Below, one piece after another: positions 1 to 9,486 of a DNA stretch of 64,000 bases; position 1 is the first letter of the stretch; the number at the start of each line of letters is the position of its first letter. A program made the position numbers and the translations under genes. Source of the DNA: Lysobacteraceae bacterium PS02065 (lineage in GTDB: Bacteria; Pseudomonadota; Gammaproteobacteria; Xanthomonadales; Rhodanobacteraceae); the NCBI GenBank assembly GCA_029959555.1, contig JASCPI010000002.1:62001-126000 (forward strand), read 5' to 3'. The notes under the pieces are model-generated. The model had not been told where the DNA came from. It ran no database searches and saw only the letters and a list, made by a program, of their open reading frames with translations.

Positions 1-272
1 GAATCGCCCCATCGAGGCTACACACGTGCGTAGGGCGGAACCCGCGCAGCGGATTCCGCCGTGCATCGCGACGTGGCGACGATCTCGCCGAAAGTTCTTC
101 ACGGCATGGGCGTGGACCTCGGAATCGCCCCATCGAGCCTGCAGACATGCGTAGGGCGGAACCCGCGCAGCGGATTCCGCCGTGAATCGCGACGTGGCGA
201 AGATCTCGTCGAATGCTCTTCACGGCATGGCGGTGGAAGCCGGAATCGCACCTTCGAGGCTGCAGGCGAATG
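1..272. repeat. 121-bp tandem repeat (about 2.2 copies)
   Basis: Two nearly identical 121-base units start at 1 and 122; a third begins at 243 and loses similarity after about 30 bases. Each complete unit holds a palindrome (34-60 and 155-181) of the form GGCGGAA...TTCCGCC. The first unit may continue left of the window. Open frames across it have no protein-like features, so I treat it as non-coding. Confidence 0.85.
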
Positions 273-301
273 TCGACGAACCCGTGCTACCGCCCGCTCA
301 C

Positions 302-328
302 GGCGGAATCGCCTTCGGCGGTTCCGCC
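302..328. repeat. REP-like palindrome
   Basis: GGCGGAA and TTCCGCC arms flank a short GC-rich centre. The same element, with one mismatch in its core and the same CCTA continuation, recurs at 9435-9461. This dispersed extragenic behaviour is typical of REP-like sequences. Confidence 0.65.
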
Positions 329-399
329 CTACCTCTCGAACGTCGAGAACATGGCATTCGCCATGCGCGGGTAACCCACGAAACATGCTCGAAACGCAC

Positions 400-426
400 G
401 GCGGAATCCGCACCGCGGATTCCGCC
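400..426. repeat. REP-like palindrome next to the SDR gene end
   Basis: Perfect 11-base arms (GGCGGAATCCG / CGGATTCCGCC) separated by 5 bases. It lies just beyond the stop codon of the minus-strand dehydrogenase gene, so it may also form an mRNA 3'-end hairpin, although no T-run follows on the minus strand. Confidence 0.65.
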
Positions 427-436
427 GTGGATCACC

Positions 437-1276
437 TCACGCCCAACGCCCATCCACCGACCTCGACAGATCGGCATAGGCATCACGCTCCTGCTTGAGC
501 GAGGCGAGGCGCGTGTCGAGGATCTCGAGCGCGTCGCTGCCGGCCGAGAAGCGCAGCGGCGGTGCCTTCTCGGCCGCAAGCTGCAGGAACGCCTCGGCCA
601 GGCGCACCGGATCGCCGGCCTGCTGATGGCTGCGATCCTCGAAGAAACCGCGCAGCTCTGCCGACAAGGCTACGTAGTCGTCCACCGACGTCGTCGCGAA
701 GCGCACCGAGCGCGCATCGAGGAAGTCGGTGCGGATGTAGCCGGGGCCGACGATCGTGACGTGGATGCCGAAGCCTTTCACTTCGTCGGCGAGCGAGATC
801 GAGAAGCCTTCGACCGCGAACTTCGTCGCGCAGTACAGGCTGCCCGACGCCGCGCCCGAGATGCCGCCGACCGACGACACGTTGAACACGTGGCCGCGAC
901 GCTGCGCACGCATCACCGGCAGCACCGCCCGCGTCACCGCGAACAGTCCGAACACGTTGGTCTCGAACTGCGCGCGCACGTCGTCCTCGGTGGATTCCTC
1001 GAACAGGCCGAGGTAGCCGTAACCCGCGTTGTTGACAAGCACGTCGATGCCGCCGAAACGCGCCTGCGTCGCGGCGACCGCGGCTGCGATCTGTGCGCTG
1101 TCGGTCACGTCGAGGTCGAGCGCGAGCAAGCCTTCGTGCGTGCCGAGCGCGGCGACGATGTCGGCATGGCGGCGCGAGGTCGCCGCGACACGATGACCGG
1201 CGGCCAGCGCGGCACGCGCGAGTTCGAGGCCGATGCCGCGGCTCGCGCCGGTGATGAACCAGGTCTGGGAAGTCAT
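437..1276 (-). CDS. short-chain dehydrogenase/reductase (SDR)
   Basis: 279-residue NAD(P)-dependent oxidoreductase of the classical SDR family, cytoplasmic, substrate unknown. The Rossmann nucleotide-binding motif TGASRGIG is at residues 9-16, NNAG at 82-85, and the catalytic tetrad is Asn107, Ser134/Ser135, Tyr148 and Lys152 (YCATK). Length is normal for the family. Arg/Ser residues after the second strand (TSRRH, 33-37) suggest NADP(H) preference, which is inference. It is transcribed divergently from an AraC-type regulator 137 bp away, a common arrangement in which the regulator controls the oxidoreductase. Confidence 0.9.
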   Translation of the reverse strand: MTSQTWFITGASRGIGLELARAALAAGHRVAATSRRHADIVAALGTHEGLLALDLDVTDSAQIAAAVAATQARFGGIDVLVNNAGYGYLGLFEESTEDDVRAQFETNVFGLFAVTRAVLPVMRAQRRGHVFNVSSVGGISGAASGSLYCATKFAVEGFSISLADEVKGFGIHVTIVGPGYIRTDFLDARSVRFATTSVDDYVALSAELRGFFEDRSHQQAGDPVRLAEAFLQLAAEKAPPLRFSAGSDALEILDTRLASLKQERDAYADLSRSVDGRWA

Positions 1277-1401
1277 GGGGGAACGTCCTGCTCGTGGGGG
1301 GGCGTGCAGGTTCGTCCTCCGGCGCCCCGGGGCGTGAGCCCGTTCGTGGCCGAAGCTTGCCTGATCCTGTCAACGCGGCCGGCCACGCGCCCCGCGCCTG
1401 C

Positions 1402-1407
1402 TATCGT
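1402..1407 (+). promoter_or_regulatory. possible -10 box for a leaderless AraC-type mRNA
   Basis: TATCGT lies exactly 6 bases before the ATG at 1414. That spacing would start the transcript on or next to the start codon. No Shine-Dalgarno sequence is visible before the ATG. No convincing -35 box is seen. Confidence 0.35.
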
Positions 1408-1413
1408 CGCCGC

Positions 1414-2313
1414 ATGGCGACGACGACTCTCCCTGCCCTGCTGCCGCTGCGCGACCTGCTGCTGCACCACGCGCGCGACGGCAGCCATGCCACCGCGATT
1501 CCCGGTGTCGACCTGCACCGCTCGTCGCTGCCCACCACGCCGCTGCCGATCGTCTACGAGCCGATGCTGTGCGTGATCGTGCAGGGCCGGAAGCGCCTCG
1601 TGCTCGGCGATCACGTGTGCCATTACGACGCCGCGAACTACCTCGTCGTGTCGCTCGACCTGCCCGTCGTGGGCGCGATCGTCGATGCCTCGCAGGCTTC
1701 GCCCTATCTCGCGCTGTCGCTGCGCCTGGACCGCACCGAACTCGCCTCGCTGCTGATGCAGGTCGAACCGAAACCCGCCGCGCCGCTGCGCGCCGGCCTC
1801 GACATCGCCGCGATGTCCACCGACCTCGGCGACGCCTGCCTGCGCCTCGCGCGCCTTCTTGATTCACCGCACGACATTGCCATCGTCGCACCGCTCGTGC
1901 GACGCGAGATCCTCTACCGCCTGCTTACGGGTCCGTACGGCCCGACCCTGCAGCAGATCGCCCGCGGCGAAGGCCGCATCGGCCAGGTCCAGCAGGCAAT
2001 CGCGTGGATCCGCACCCACTACGACCAGCCGCTGCGCATCGACGACCTCGCCGCACAGGTCGCGCTGAGCCCCTCGTCGCTGCACCGCCACTTCAAGACC
2101 GCCACGCGCCAGAGCCCGCTGCAGTACCAGAAGCAGGTACGCCTGCAGGCCGCCCGCGAACGCCTCATGGCCGAACCCGCCGATGCCGCCGCGGTCGCCT
2201 ACGCGGTCGGCTACGAAAGCGCGTCGCAGTTCAGCCGCGAGTTCAAGCGCTTGTTCGGGCAGCCGCCGGCGGAAGCGGCGCGGAGGTGGAGGGAGCAGGC
2301 GGTGGTGGCGTAG
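1414..2313 (+). CDS. AraC-family transcriptional regulator
   Basis: 299-residue DNA-binding regulator. The N-terminal half resembles the AraC-type arabinose-binding-like domain (AraC_N group: the stretch IVYEPMLCVIVQGRKR near residues 46-61 is typical). The last 100 residues hold the two helix-turn-helix motifs (DDLAAQVALSPSSLHRHFK, then VGYESASQFSREFKRLFG). I chose ATG 1414 because the conserved domain begins shortly after it and the upstream in-frame 40 codons look like intergenic sequence. It probably regulates the divergent SDR gene; ligand unknown. Confidence 0.9.
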   Translation: MATTTLPALLPLRDLLLHHARDGSHATAIPGVDLHRSSLPTTPLPIVYEPMLCVIVQGRKRLVLGDHVCHYDAANYLVVSLDLPVVGAIVDASQASPYLALSLRLDRTELASLLMQVEPKPAAPLRAGLDIAAMSTDLGDACLRLARLLDSPHDIAIVAPLVRREILYRLLTGPYGPTLQQIARGEGRIGQVQQAIAWIRTHYDQPLRIDDLAAQVALSPSSLHRHFKTATRQSPLQYQKQVRLQAARERLMAEPADAAAVAYAVGYESASQFSREFKRLFGQPPAEAARRWREQAVVA

Positions 2314-2510
2314 GCCGGCAGGGCGACCGTGCCGGTACGCGACGCAATCAGCGAATTGTCCCGACGCGATCCATTCCACGCGTATGAGGATCGGAAGATC
2401 GCGCTCCGCCCCGCTCGAACTCGGCTCGATCGTCCAAGCCAGAGCGGTATCGACGTGGTGTGCACGCACCCGCTCTACGGGCCGTGCACCACCACGTCGA
2501 TATGCCGGCC

Positions 2511-5363
2511 TCAGTGTTCGCTACCGCGTGCCACGATCTCCTCGAACAATTCCAGGTCCTCGATCTCGGCCGGTGTTGCAGACGGCTGCGATGGACAGTT
2601 CAACAAGTCGCCCGGCATGTCGAACATGTTGTTGCCACCCGTTCTCGCGATGGCGTTCGTCCAAGGTGGCAACGGTACGGAGTCGACATCGGAGCCATCG
2701 CCCAGGCCAAAGTAGATCGGTTGCGCGATCTCGCCAAAGACGATGCCGCGGCGCTTCTCGACCGGATCGAAACACCAATGTTCGGGCGCCGATGGGGGCG
2801 ACAGGAAGCAGCCGGACACTGGAGAAGCAACTACCGAGGCGGGAACAATCTCCTTGTTCGCCTGACGGATCTGCCCCCTGGTGAAGCCCGAACGTGCCGG
2901 CGCGTGCGGGAAATCCTGCATGGTCGGCACCGATCGCACGGCAAAGCGCTGCGTGGCGCTGATCGGCTTGGGAAAGATGAACGCGAGACGGACGTACCCC
3001 GGGATGGGTGGCGGGGGCATGGCAATATTCCCCTGCGATCCACCGAAGTGGTAGACGTACTTGCTCGGTGAACCCACACATCCCCAGTAGTTGTAAATAT
3101 TGCGAATGGGATTGGCGGTGTTGGGCGGAGCCCATGCTGCGCCGTTCCAGTGGTAGTCGGTGTTGTTCCAGGCCGCAGCGAACGTCGGCTCACTCACGTC
3201 GTACATGCCGACGGCAATCCCGTCCCGCTCTTCCCCCAATGGTCCGCGGTAGGCGACCTGGATGAAGAGGTCCGTCGCATTGACGGGGATCGGATCATTG
3301 GAGAAGTCGAACCGCCGCTCGATGGGCGCAGCGACGTCCAGCTCGCCGAGCGCAAGCGAGAGCGGTGCGGATACCGAGATCTCCTGATAGCTCGTGCGGA
3401 CGGGACGCCGTTCCGTGCATACGGGCTCGGTGATCGTTCCGTCACGCGTACGTACTCGCTCGCCGCGCAGATCGGGCTCATAGCAGGCATTACGGTGGTA
3501 GCGGGCGATCGCGACCAGACGGGACCCTGGACCGCCAGTGGACTGGGGGACGTTGACGGACGTACCGCTCTCGATGATCGCTGGTGTCGCGTTCCTGACC
3601 TTCAACCGGACGCTTTCGAAACCAAAAATCTTGGTGGGTTGCCCGGTCTTTCTCGGATAGCCGTCGGCATCCATGAAATGACTGTCGCCCTGGTTCATGA
3701 CGGCGAATACCGAGTGATCCGTAGGGGTCACTTCGAGCCGGCCTCGGAAGAAGAAGTCGATCATGCCGGCGGAGTAGCCGACGGCTCTGGGGATCATGAC
3801 GTCTGCCATATAGCGCATGTTGTTGTATGTAACGACATAGCCAACCGATGGCAAGTGATTGCCGAAACCCAGCGGCACGACATCCCACCATATGCTTTTA
3901 GTAACCAAAGGAGCCTTCCCTCCATAATAGGAAAGCGTGCCACTTATCACATCAAAGTTTGGTGAAACGATGTCGGAGATAGGATACGCATATTCACGCA
4001 ATACGATCTTATTCCAACCTATCCTGAGACCCGATGAACTCGCGACCTCGCTAAAATTGGGAGAAGTCAGATCACTCGGAGGAAGAGAGTACGTAGGAAC
4101 AGAACAACTCCCCCCATTTGGTGGCGGGCATTCGGTATATCCGGGCAGCGTTCCCGATGTAAAGAAACTCCTATTCGACAAATCCGCCAAGCCTCTCCTG
4201 CTAAGCAAGGCCTGAGTATCTGAACGTCCTTCAACGTGATTAGTAGTGAAGTACTTAACAGGAGTGCTGAACTGCACTCCCTGTCCATTTCCAGGATAAT
4301 AATTTCGCTCACCTAGTTCAAGCTTGGCAATAGCATACTCTGCTGGAAGTTCCTCATTCATTCTACGCAACGGATTTCCCTCGGGAATCGAAATTGAGAG
4401 AGCCTCTCGTCGATCCATCAGAATCCTGTAATCTGTAAACGCCTCAAAAGCAGCATCCGCCTCGCCTTCCGGAGTTCGTGCCATGACTGCGGGGCCGTGA
4501 GCATCATTTCGTACATGCTGTGGTTGAGCAGCATCTTGCAGAAGATGAATCACATGACCAACGCTCTTCATGGTGGTCGCCCATCTAGACATCCTGTCAT
4601 AGCCATCGACTGTTGCATCAACAGAGTCATAGCCGTCATCTTGACTATCACGCTTTGAAATTAAAGCCCACCAGTAATTATTGCGCGCGTCCTGCCAAGT
4701 GAAGTGATTACGCCTACTAGTATCATCACTATCCGAACCTGGAAGCAAAGGATCAATACTTCCTAGCGCCCACGTTATTGACCGCACGCATGTATAATAC
4801 TCGCAGTAGCTATCGTGATCGAAGTATCTATTATAGATAGGATCGTAGAAATGACCAACCGCACGCAGCAAGCGCCCATATGGATCCGGATCTCGATTTC
4901 CAACCTTCCACCAGATTCCAACATAAGGAACCCTGACGTCGTTGTCATCTTCTCTTACAGCACCACGAACCAACCAAGATCTTATTTTCTGATGGATGTT
5001 ATCTCCGACGTCGCTCGGTATAAGACCACGAGCTGCTAATCGCCTTGACACTTTTGCCTCTTCTGGTTGAGGCATTCTTGTGAAGCCAAGGCCTAGAACG
5101 GGAAGGTTGCTAGAAGGATTCGTTACCGGAATCTCATCCCTGTAATTTGATCCCTTTAAATTGTTGTCAAAAGAAAATGGGTAATTACGATCTAAACGAT
5201 CAAAACCTAACACATTATATATGGATCCAGGCGATGATTCGCTAAGTACCGAAATTCGGTACGCATGATCGGTTATCAAACCATGCGCCACAATCTCGTA
5301 GGCTCTCAGTTGCTCCGGCAGAACAGCCAGGATAAGCAAGTAAATCATCCTTGATTTCAGCAT
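2511..5363 (-). CDS. secreted zinc-dependent phospholipase C/S1-P1-fold protein
   Basis: 950-residue secreted protein, third gene of an AT-rich operon. Start ATG 5363 is chosen over an in-frame start 6 codons upstream because GAGAGGG precedes it at good distance. A signal peptide (LIYLLILAVLP type core, likely cut near QLRA) precedes AHGLITDHAYR, a zinc-ligand-like N-terminus. Around residues 265-290 the segment GHVIHLLQDAAQPQHVRND matches most fixed positions of the prokaryotic zinc-PLC signature (His, Asp, Pro, His, Asn), followed by FEAF. This fold includes phospholipases C and S1/P1 nucleases; the substrate here cannot be told. The C-terminal ~450 residues are unrecognised, rich in beta-like segments with several cysteines. 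Base composition is striking: the 60-base line at 5161 is 28% GC, that at 2881 is 68% GC, so the two ends of the gene may have different origins. Confidence 0.8.
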   Translation of the reverse strand: MLKSRMIYLLILAVLPEQLRAYEIVAHGLITDHAYRISVLSESSPGSIYNVLGFDRLDRNYPFSFDNNLKGSNYRDEIPVTNPSSNLPVLGLGFTRMPQPEEAKVSRRLAARGLIPSDVGDNIHQKIRSWLVRGAVREDDNDVRVPYVGIWWKVGNRDPDPYGRLLRAVGHFYDPIYNRYFDHDSYCEYYTCVRSITWALGSIDPLLPGSDSDDTSRRNHFTWQDARNNYWWALISKRDSQDDGYDSVDATVDGYDRMSRWATTMKSVGHVIHLLQDAAQPQHVRNDAHGPAVMARTPEGEADAAFEAFTDYRILMDRREALSISIPEGNPLRRMNEELPAEYAIAKLELGERNYYPGNGQGVQFSTPVKYFTTNHVEGRSDTQALLSRRGLADLSNRSFFTSGTLPGYTECPPPNGGSCSVPTYSLPPSDLTSPNFSEVASSSGLRIGWNKIVLREYAYPISDIVSPNFDVISGTLSYYGGKAPLVTKSIWWDVVPLGFGNHLPSVGYVVTYNNMRYMADVMIPRAVGYSAGMIDFFFRGRLEVTPTDHSVFAVMNQGDSHFMDADGYPRKTGQPTKIFGFESVRLKVRNATPAIIESGTSVNVPQSTGGPGSRLVAIARYHRNACYEPDLRGERVRTRDGTITEPVCTERRPVRTSYQEISVSAPLSLALGELDVAAPIERRFDFSNDPIPVNATDLFIQVAYRGPLGEERDGIAVGMYDVSEPTFAAAWNNTDYHWNGAAWAPPNTANPIRNIYNYWGCVGSPSKYVYHFGGSQGNIAMPPPPIPGYVRLAFIFPKPISATQRFAVRSVPTMQDFPHAPARSGFTRGQIRQANKEIVPASVVASPVSGCFLSPPSAPEHWCFDPVEKRRGIVFGEIAQPIYFGLGDGSDVDSVPLPPWTNAIARTGGNNMFDMPGDLLNCPSQPSATPAEIEDLELFEEIVARGSEH

Positions 5364-5390
5364 AAGTCCCTCTCGAATCATCGCATATTT

Positions 5391-5669
5391 TCAGATCATC
5401 GCTGATGCTATTCCAAGCAACACGGCAATGGAACCCAACGGAGCGATAATAGTTAGTGCCCAGATCGTTCTCTTCGTCAATACAAGCATCATCACCCCTC
5501 CCACCCCCGATATAACGATTGAAATCAAGAATAGAGGGCTTAGAATCCATCCCATCTCGTCATAATCAAAAATCCACCCCCTATCAAAAACAAGCAACGT
5601 GAGAACAGTTACCATTAATGATGAGGATATTACAAACGCACCAAGTATGCGATGAATGACGCTTGCCAC
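5391..5669 (-). CDS. small membrane protein, unknown function
   Basis: 92 residues with three predicted hydrophobic segments (about residues 8-28, 41-65 and 70-91). GTG start at 5669 with AAAGGAG about 10 bases upstream. It lies 28 bp after the gene for the Ig/PKD-like secreted protein and 27 bp before the PLC-like gene, all on the minus strand, so the three are probably co-transcribed. Composition is AT-rich like its neighbours. I recognise no family; a role in exporting, anchoring or controlling the neighbouring secreted proteins is possible but unsupported. Confidence 0.6.
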   Translation of the reverse strand: MASVIHRILGAFVISSSLMVTVLTLLVFDRGWIFDYDEMGWILSPLFLISIVISGVGGVMMLVLTKRTIWALTIIAPLGSIAVLLGIASAMI

Positions 5670-5697
5670 TGGAAGCTACTCCTTTCCAAAGCCCGCA

Positions 5698-6729
5698 CTA
5701 CATCGAGTCTATTCTCCAAACGCCATAATAGTCGCGAGAAAACAGAGTTGGGTAACCTCTAATCTCAACATCAAGGTCGCGAACCGTCACAATTTCAGCA
5801 CTGTCCAAGCTAATGAACCCATCCGCCAGTATCCCTAGTCGCCCTGCCACATCTGGCATTTGTGTCGAAAGTGCTTCAAAAAGCGGCATCAGGCGATTTC
5901 TTAGGCCTTTCATAAGCGACTGGCCAGCACCCGATGCATCCTGCTGTAACAGGCGGTTTCTAAGATGCGCGTACGCCGAGCAGATTGCCGCTCTCTGTTC
6001 GGCGATCGATAAAACCATGACCTTTTGACTCGCAGCTACCGAACTCCCGTTCGCCAGTCTTACTACCACTGTTGCCTCATATACCCCATGAACGTCGTAT
6101 GTAAAGATTGGAGTTACATTCTGAAATGACCCAGAATATTCGTATACTCCATCGCCATTGAAATCAACATCCATTGATAGCGGCTGTCCTAGCAGACTAT
6201 CATCCACAGTGAGGTGAAATCTCACCGGGAAAGGAGAATATCCGATCGACTCGTCAGACGCGATCGAGAAATTTTGTGCAGTGCTAGAAACTGATACCGT
6301 GGAGATCGACTGTGCAGTCAGCCCATCTAATGTAGTTGCGGTGACAGTCACACTAGTAGCGGCACTATCCAAGGCAAATGGAGGGGTAAGGAAGACTCCA
6401 TCATCCACATAGGCGCGGACTCCGGAGACCAGCACGCCAGTATTTACAGGACCAGTAACAGTCCCCATAACCTGTAATGCACCTGACGGAACGGTTGCGC
6501 CTGGTGGAGGCCACAAAACGGTGACAGTCGGCTGTATTCCCGTCTGGGGCGTTTGGACAGTGTGAGCCGGCGGCCCCAGACCGCCAGTGGAAATTGGCGG
6601 ACTGAATCCGTCAAAAAAAATTGTATCGATGTTGGCATCCCGAAGTCCGCAAACTTCCAACGCAGATACAGTTGACGTAAGGCTAATGCCGCATAGGAAC
6701 AGCCACGCGAACGGGGAACGTGGATTCAC
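5698..6729 (-). CDS. secreted protein with Ig-like and PKD-like domains
   Basis: 343 residues; GTG start at 6729 with a strong AAGGAGG seven bases upstream. Signal peptide about residues 1-23. Directly after it comes IDTIFFDGF (34-42), resembling the IFxDGF motif I associate with secreted proteins of Lysobacterales, where it usually sits at the C-terminus. A Pro-rich linker is followed by an Ig-like domain (about 67-150), a PKD-like domain (about 155-240, with VDFNGDGVYEY, ending in TYDVHGVYEATVVV) and a helical C-terminal part. No catalytic motif is visible; binding or adhesion is the likely class of role. First gene of the three-gene AT-rich operon (about 50% GC here, against about 67% in most neighbours). 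Confidence 0.75.
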   Translation of the reverse strand: MNPRSPFAWLFLCGISLTSTVSALEVCGLRDANIDTIFFDGFSPPISTGGLGPPAHTVQTPQTGIQPTVTVLWPPPGATVPSGALQVMGTVTGPVNTGVLVSGVRAYVDDGVFLTPPFALDSAATSVTVTATTLDGLTAQSISTVSVSSTAQNFSIASDESIGYSPFPVRFHLTVDDSLLGQPLSMDVDFNGDGVYEYSGSFQNVTPIFTYDVHGVYEATVVVRLANGSSVAASQKVMVLSIAEQRAAICSAYAHLRNRLLQQDASGAGQSLMKGLRNRLMPLFEALSTQMPDVAGRLGILADGFISLDSAEIVTVRDLDVEIRGYPTLFSRDYYGVWRIDSM

Positions 6730-6971
6730 AACAAATCCTCCTTGATAATCCCAGCGTTTTTATCACGCTATCAGGCTGAGAAGTTCCCACCTATCGAGCT
6801 TGTCACTGTTTTGGTGTAAGAATTTTCCTACGCCGGATACGAAGAACGCTCAGCGCGGATCAAGCACGCATGGAGATGCGCGCGATCGGCAGGAAGATTG
6901 TGCCCAATTGCAGAACCGGAAGCATGGGAGCGACACAGAACTGGCCTCATCCAGCCTTTTCGGGAGGCGTT

Positions 6972-7061
6972 TGGCGGAGAGAGTGGGATTCGAACCCACG
7001 GTAGGCTTGCACCTACGGCAGTTTTCAAGACTGCTGCCTTAAACCACTCGGCCATCTCTCC
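6972..7061 (-). tRNA. tRNA-Ser (anticodon UGA)
   Basis: The minus strand gives an acceptor stem GGAGAGA/TCTCTCC, D arm, anticodon arm GCAGT-CTTGAAA-ACTGC with anticodon TGA, a long variable arm typical of class II tRNAs, the T arm with GGTTCGAATCC, discriminator G and an encoded CCA (6972-6974). Its 3' end faces the AT-rich operon at 2511-6729, and the seryl-tRNA synthetase gene lies 260 bp upstream on the same strand. Confidence 0.97.
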
Positions 7062-7232
7062 GTTGTCTGACGCGTGCCGCTGCGGTCAGAGATTGCCTCT
7101 GGCCGGTTGACTCGGGGCATCCCGCCCCTTGTCCCTTCGGGGCCATCGATCGTGTCGATCGATGTTTGCTCAGGCATCCATGCCTTTGCGTACGACTGTC
7201 GACTGGACCAGCGTCCCGATGGATTGGAAGGC

Positions 7233-7262
7233 GCTGGATCCCGGCCTTCGCCGGGATGACGC
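7233..7262. repeat. short dispersed palindrome (GGATCCCGG...CCGGGATGAC type)
   Basis: The sequence between serS and tRNA-Ser contains GATCCCGGC and GCCGGGATGA around a TTC centre. Elements of this form are frequent extragenic repeats in many proteobacterial genomes (recalled, not searched). It could also act as a weak hairpin after serS. Confidence 0.5.
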
Positions 7263-7321
7263 AAGTAGGTGACTTACCGCGCTACTGAGGCGAAGAACAA
7301 GAGCATACCGCTGCGTGAAGT

Positions 7322-8668
<1,347 letters not shown>

Positions 8669-8836
8669 TCACGCGGAGGCCGGTCGGCCTACTGGTGCGA
8701 CATGTCCCGGTGCCACGCGGGGCGATCCACCGGAGGAAGCACGGCCTTCACAGGTCACGACACGAGGTCAGGTTCGTGTGGTTCGTCTCCGTGCCGAGAT
8801 CGGTGGGTGCGAACAAAATGAACCCGACCTCATGCG

Positions 8837-9193
8837 TCACTCGGCACTCCAGACGGCAAGTTCGTAGCCGTCGGGATCGAGGAAGTGGAAACGGCGACCG
8901 CCCGGGAACGCGAACACGGGTTTGCTGATCGTCGCACCGACGGCCTCGAGGCGTTCCTGGGCGAGCGCGAGGTTCTTCGCGTAGACGATCACGAGCGGGC
9001 CGCCCGGCCGCACCTCGCCATCGGTCGTGAAGCCGCCCTTGATGCGGCCGTCGTCGAACTCGGTGTAGCCGGGGCCGTAGTCGGTGAAGCTCCAGCCGAA
9101 CGCGGCGCCGTAGAACGCCTTGCTGCGATTGATATCGCTGACGTTGAATTCGATGTTGTCGATGCGGCGGTCGGCGCCCGCGTGGTCGGTCAT
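8837..9193 (-). CDS. VOC (glyoxalase/bleomycin-resistance) family protein
   Basis: 118 residues forming one complete vicinal-oxygen-chelate module pair: IEFNVSDINRSKAFYGAAFGW at the start, FDDGRIKGGF and GPLVIVYAKNL in the middle, and FHFLDPDGYELAVWS at the end. Such proteins bind metal and act on small electrophiles or bind drugs, but the fold does not give the substrate. ATG 9193 is chosen because the VOC fold begins about ten residues after it; the longer upstream frame is arginine-rich shadow sequence. Confidence 0.85.
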   Translation of the reverse strand: MTDHAGADRRIDNIEFNVSDINRSKAFYGAAFGWSFTDYGPGYTEFDDGRIKGGFTTDGEVRPGGPLVIVYAKNLALAQERLEAVGATISKPVFAFPGGRRFHFLDPDGYELAVWSAE

Positions 9194-9434
9194 GCGGTGT
9201 CTCCGCGGCGAGCGGGGCCACGAGCATAGCCGGCACCTCGCGCGCGGGGCGGGAACATCACCGAACGTACCGCGACGAGAAACTGTCGGTCCGACAAACG
9301 TCCATGGAACCGCGGCGCGGCAGCGGACGGTTCTCGAGCGTGAACACGGAACCGTCGGCCGCGATGGCGTGACCGCCACCGGTTTCGACAAGCGTCGAAA
9401 CCGCGCCATTGGGCGACGCGGCGACGCGATTCAC

Positions 9435-9461
9435 GGCGGAATCGCCTTCGGCAGTTCCGCC
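9435..9461. repeat. REP-like palindrome (second dispersed copy)
   Basis: GGCGGAA and TTCCGCC arms around ATCGCCTTCGGCAG-like core; one mismatch from the copy at 302-328 and with the same flanking CCTA. It lies just past the 3' end of the minus-strand membrane protein gene. Confidence 0.65.
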
Positions 9462-9486
9462 CTACGTCCGACGCCGTTTCGTTCCG

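Noticed and set aside
1..270. Possible CRISPR array
   Set aside because: The repeat unit is 121 bases, about 2.2 copies, and the copies are similar over their whole length; there are no unique spacers and no cas genes.
182..1576. 464-codon open frame on the plus strand
   Set aside because: It is antisense to the SDR gene, Arg/Ala-rich and without motifs; a GC-rich shadow frame.
2314..2510. Direct repeat of the tRNA-Ser 3' end as an island att site
   Set aside because: I looked for a copy of the 3' end (GGGATTCGAACCCAC region) near the far border of the AT-rich operon and saw none.
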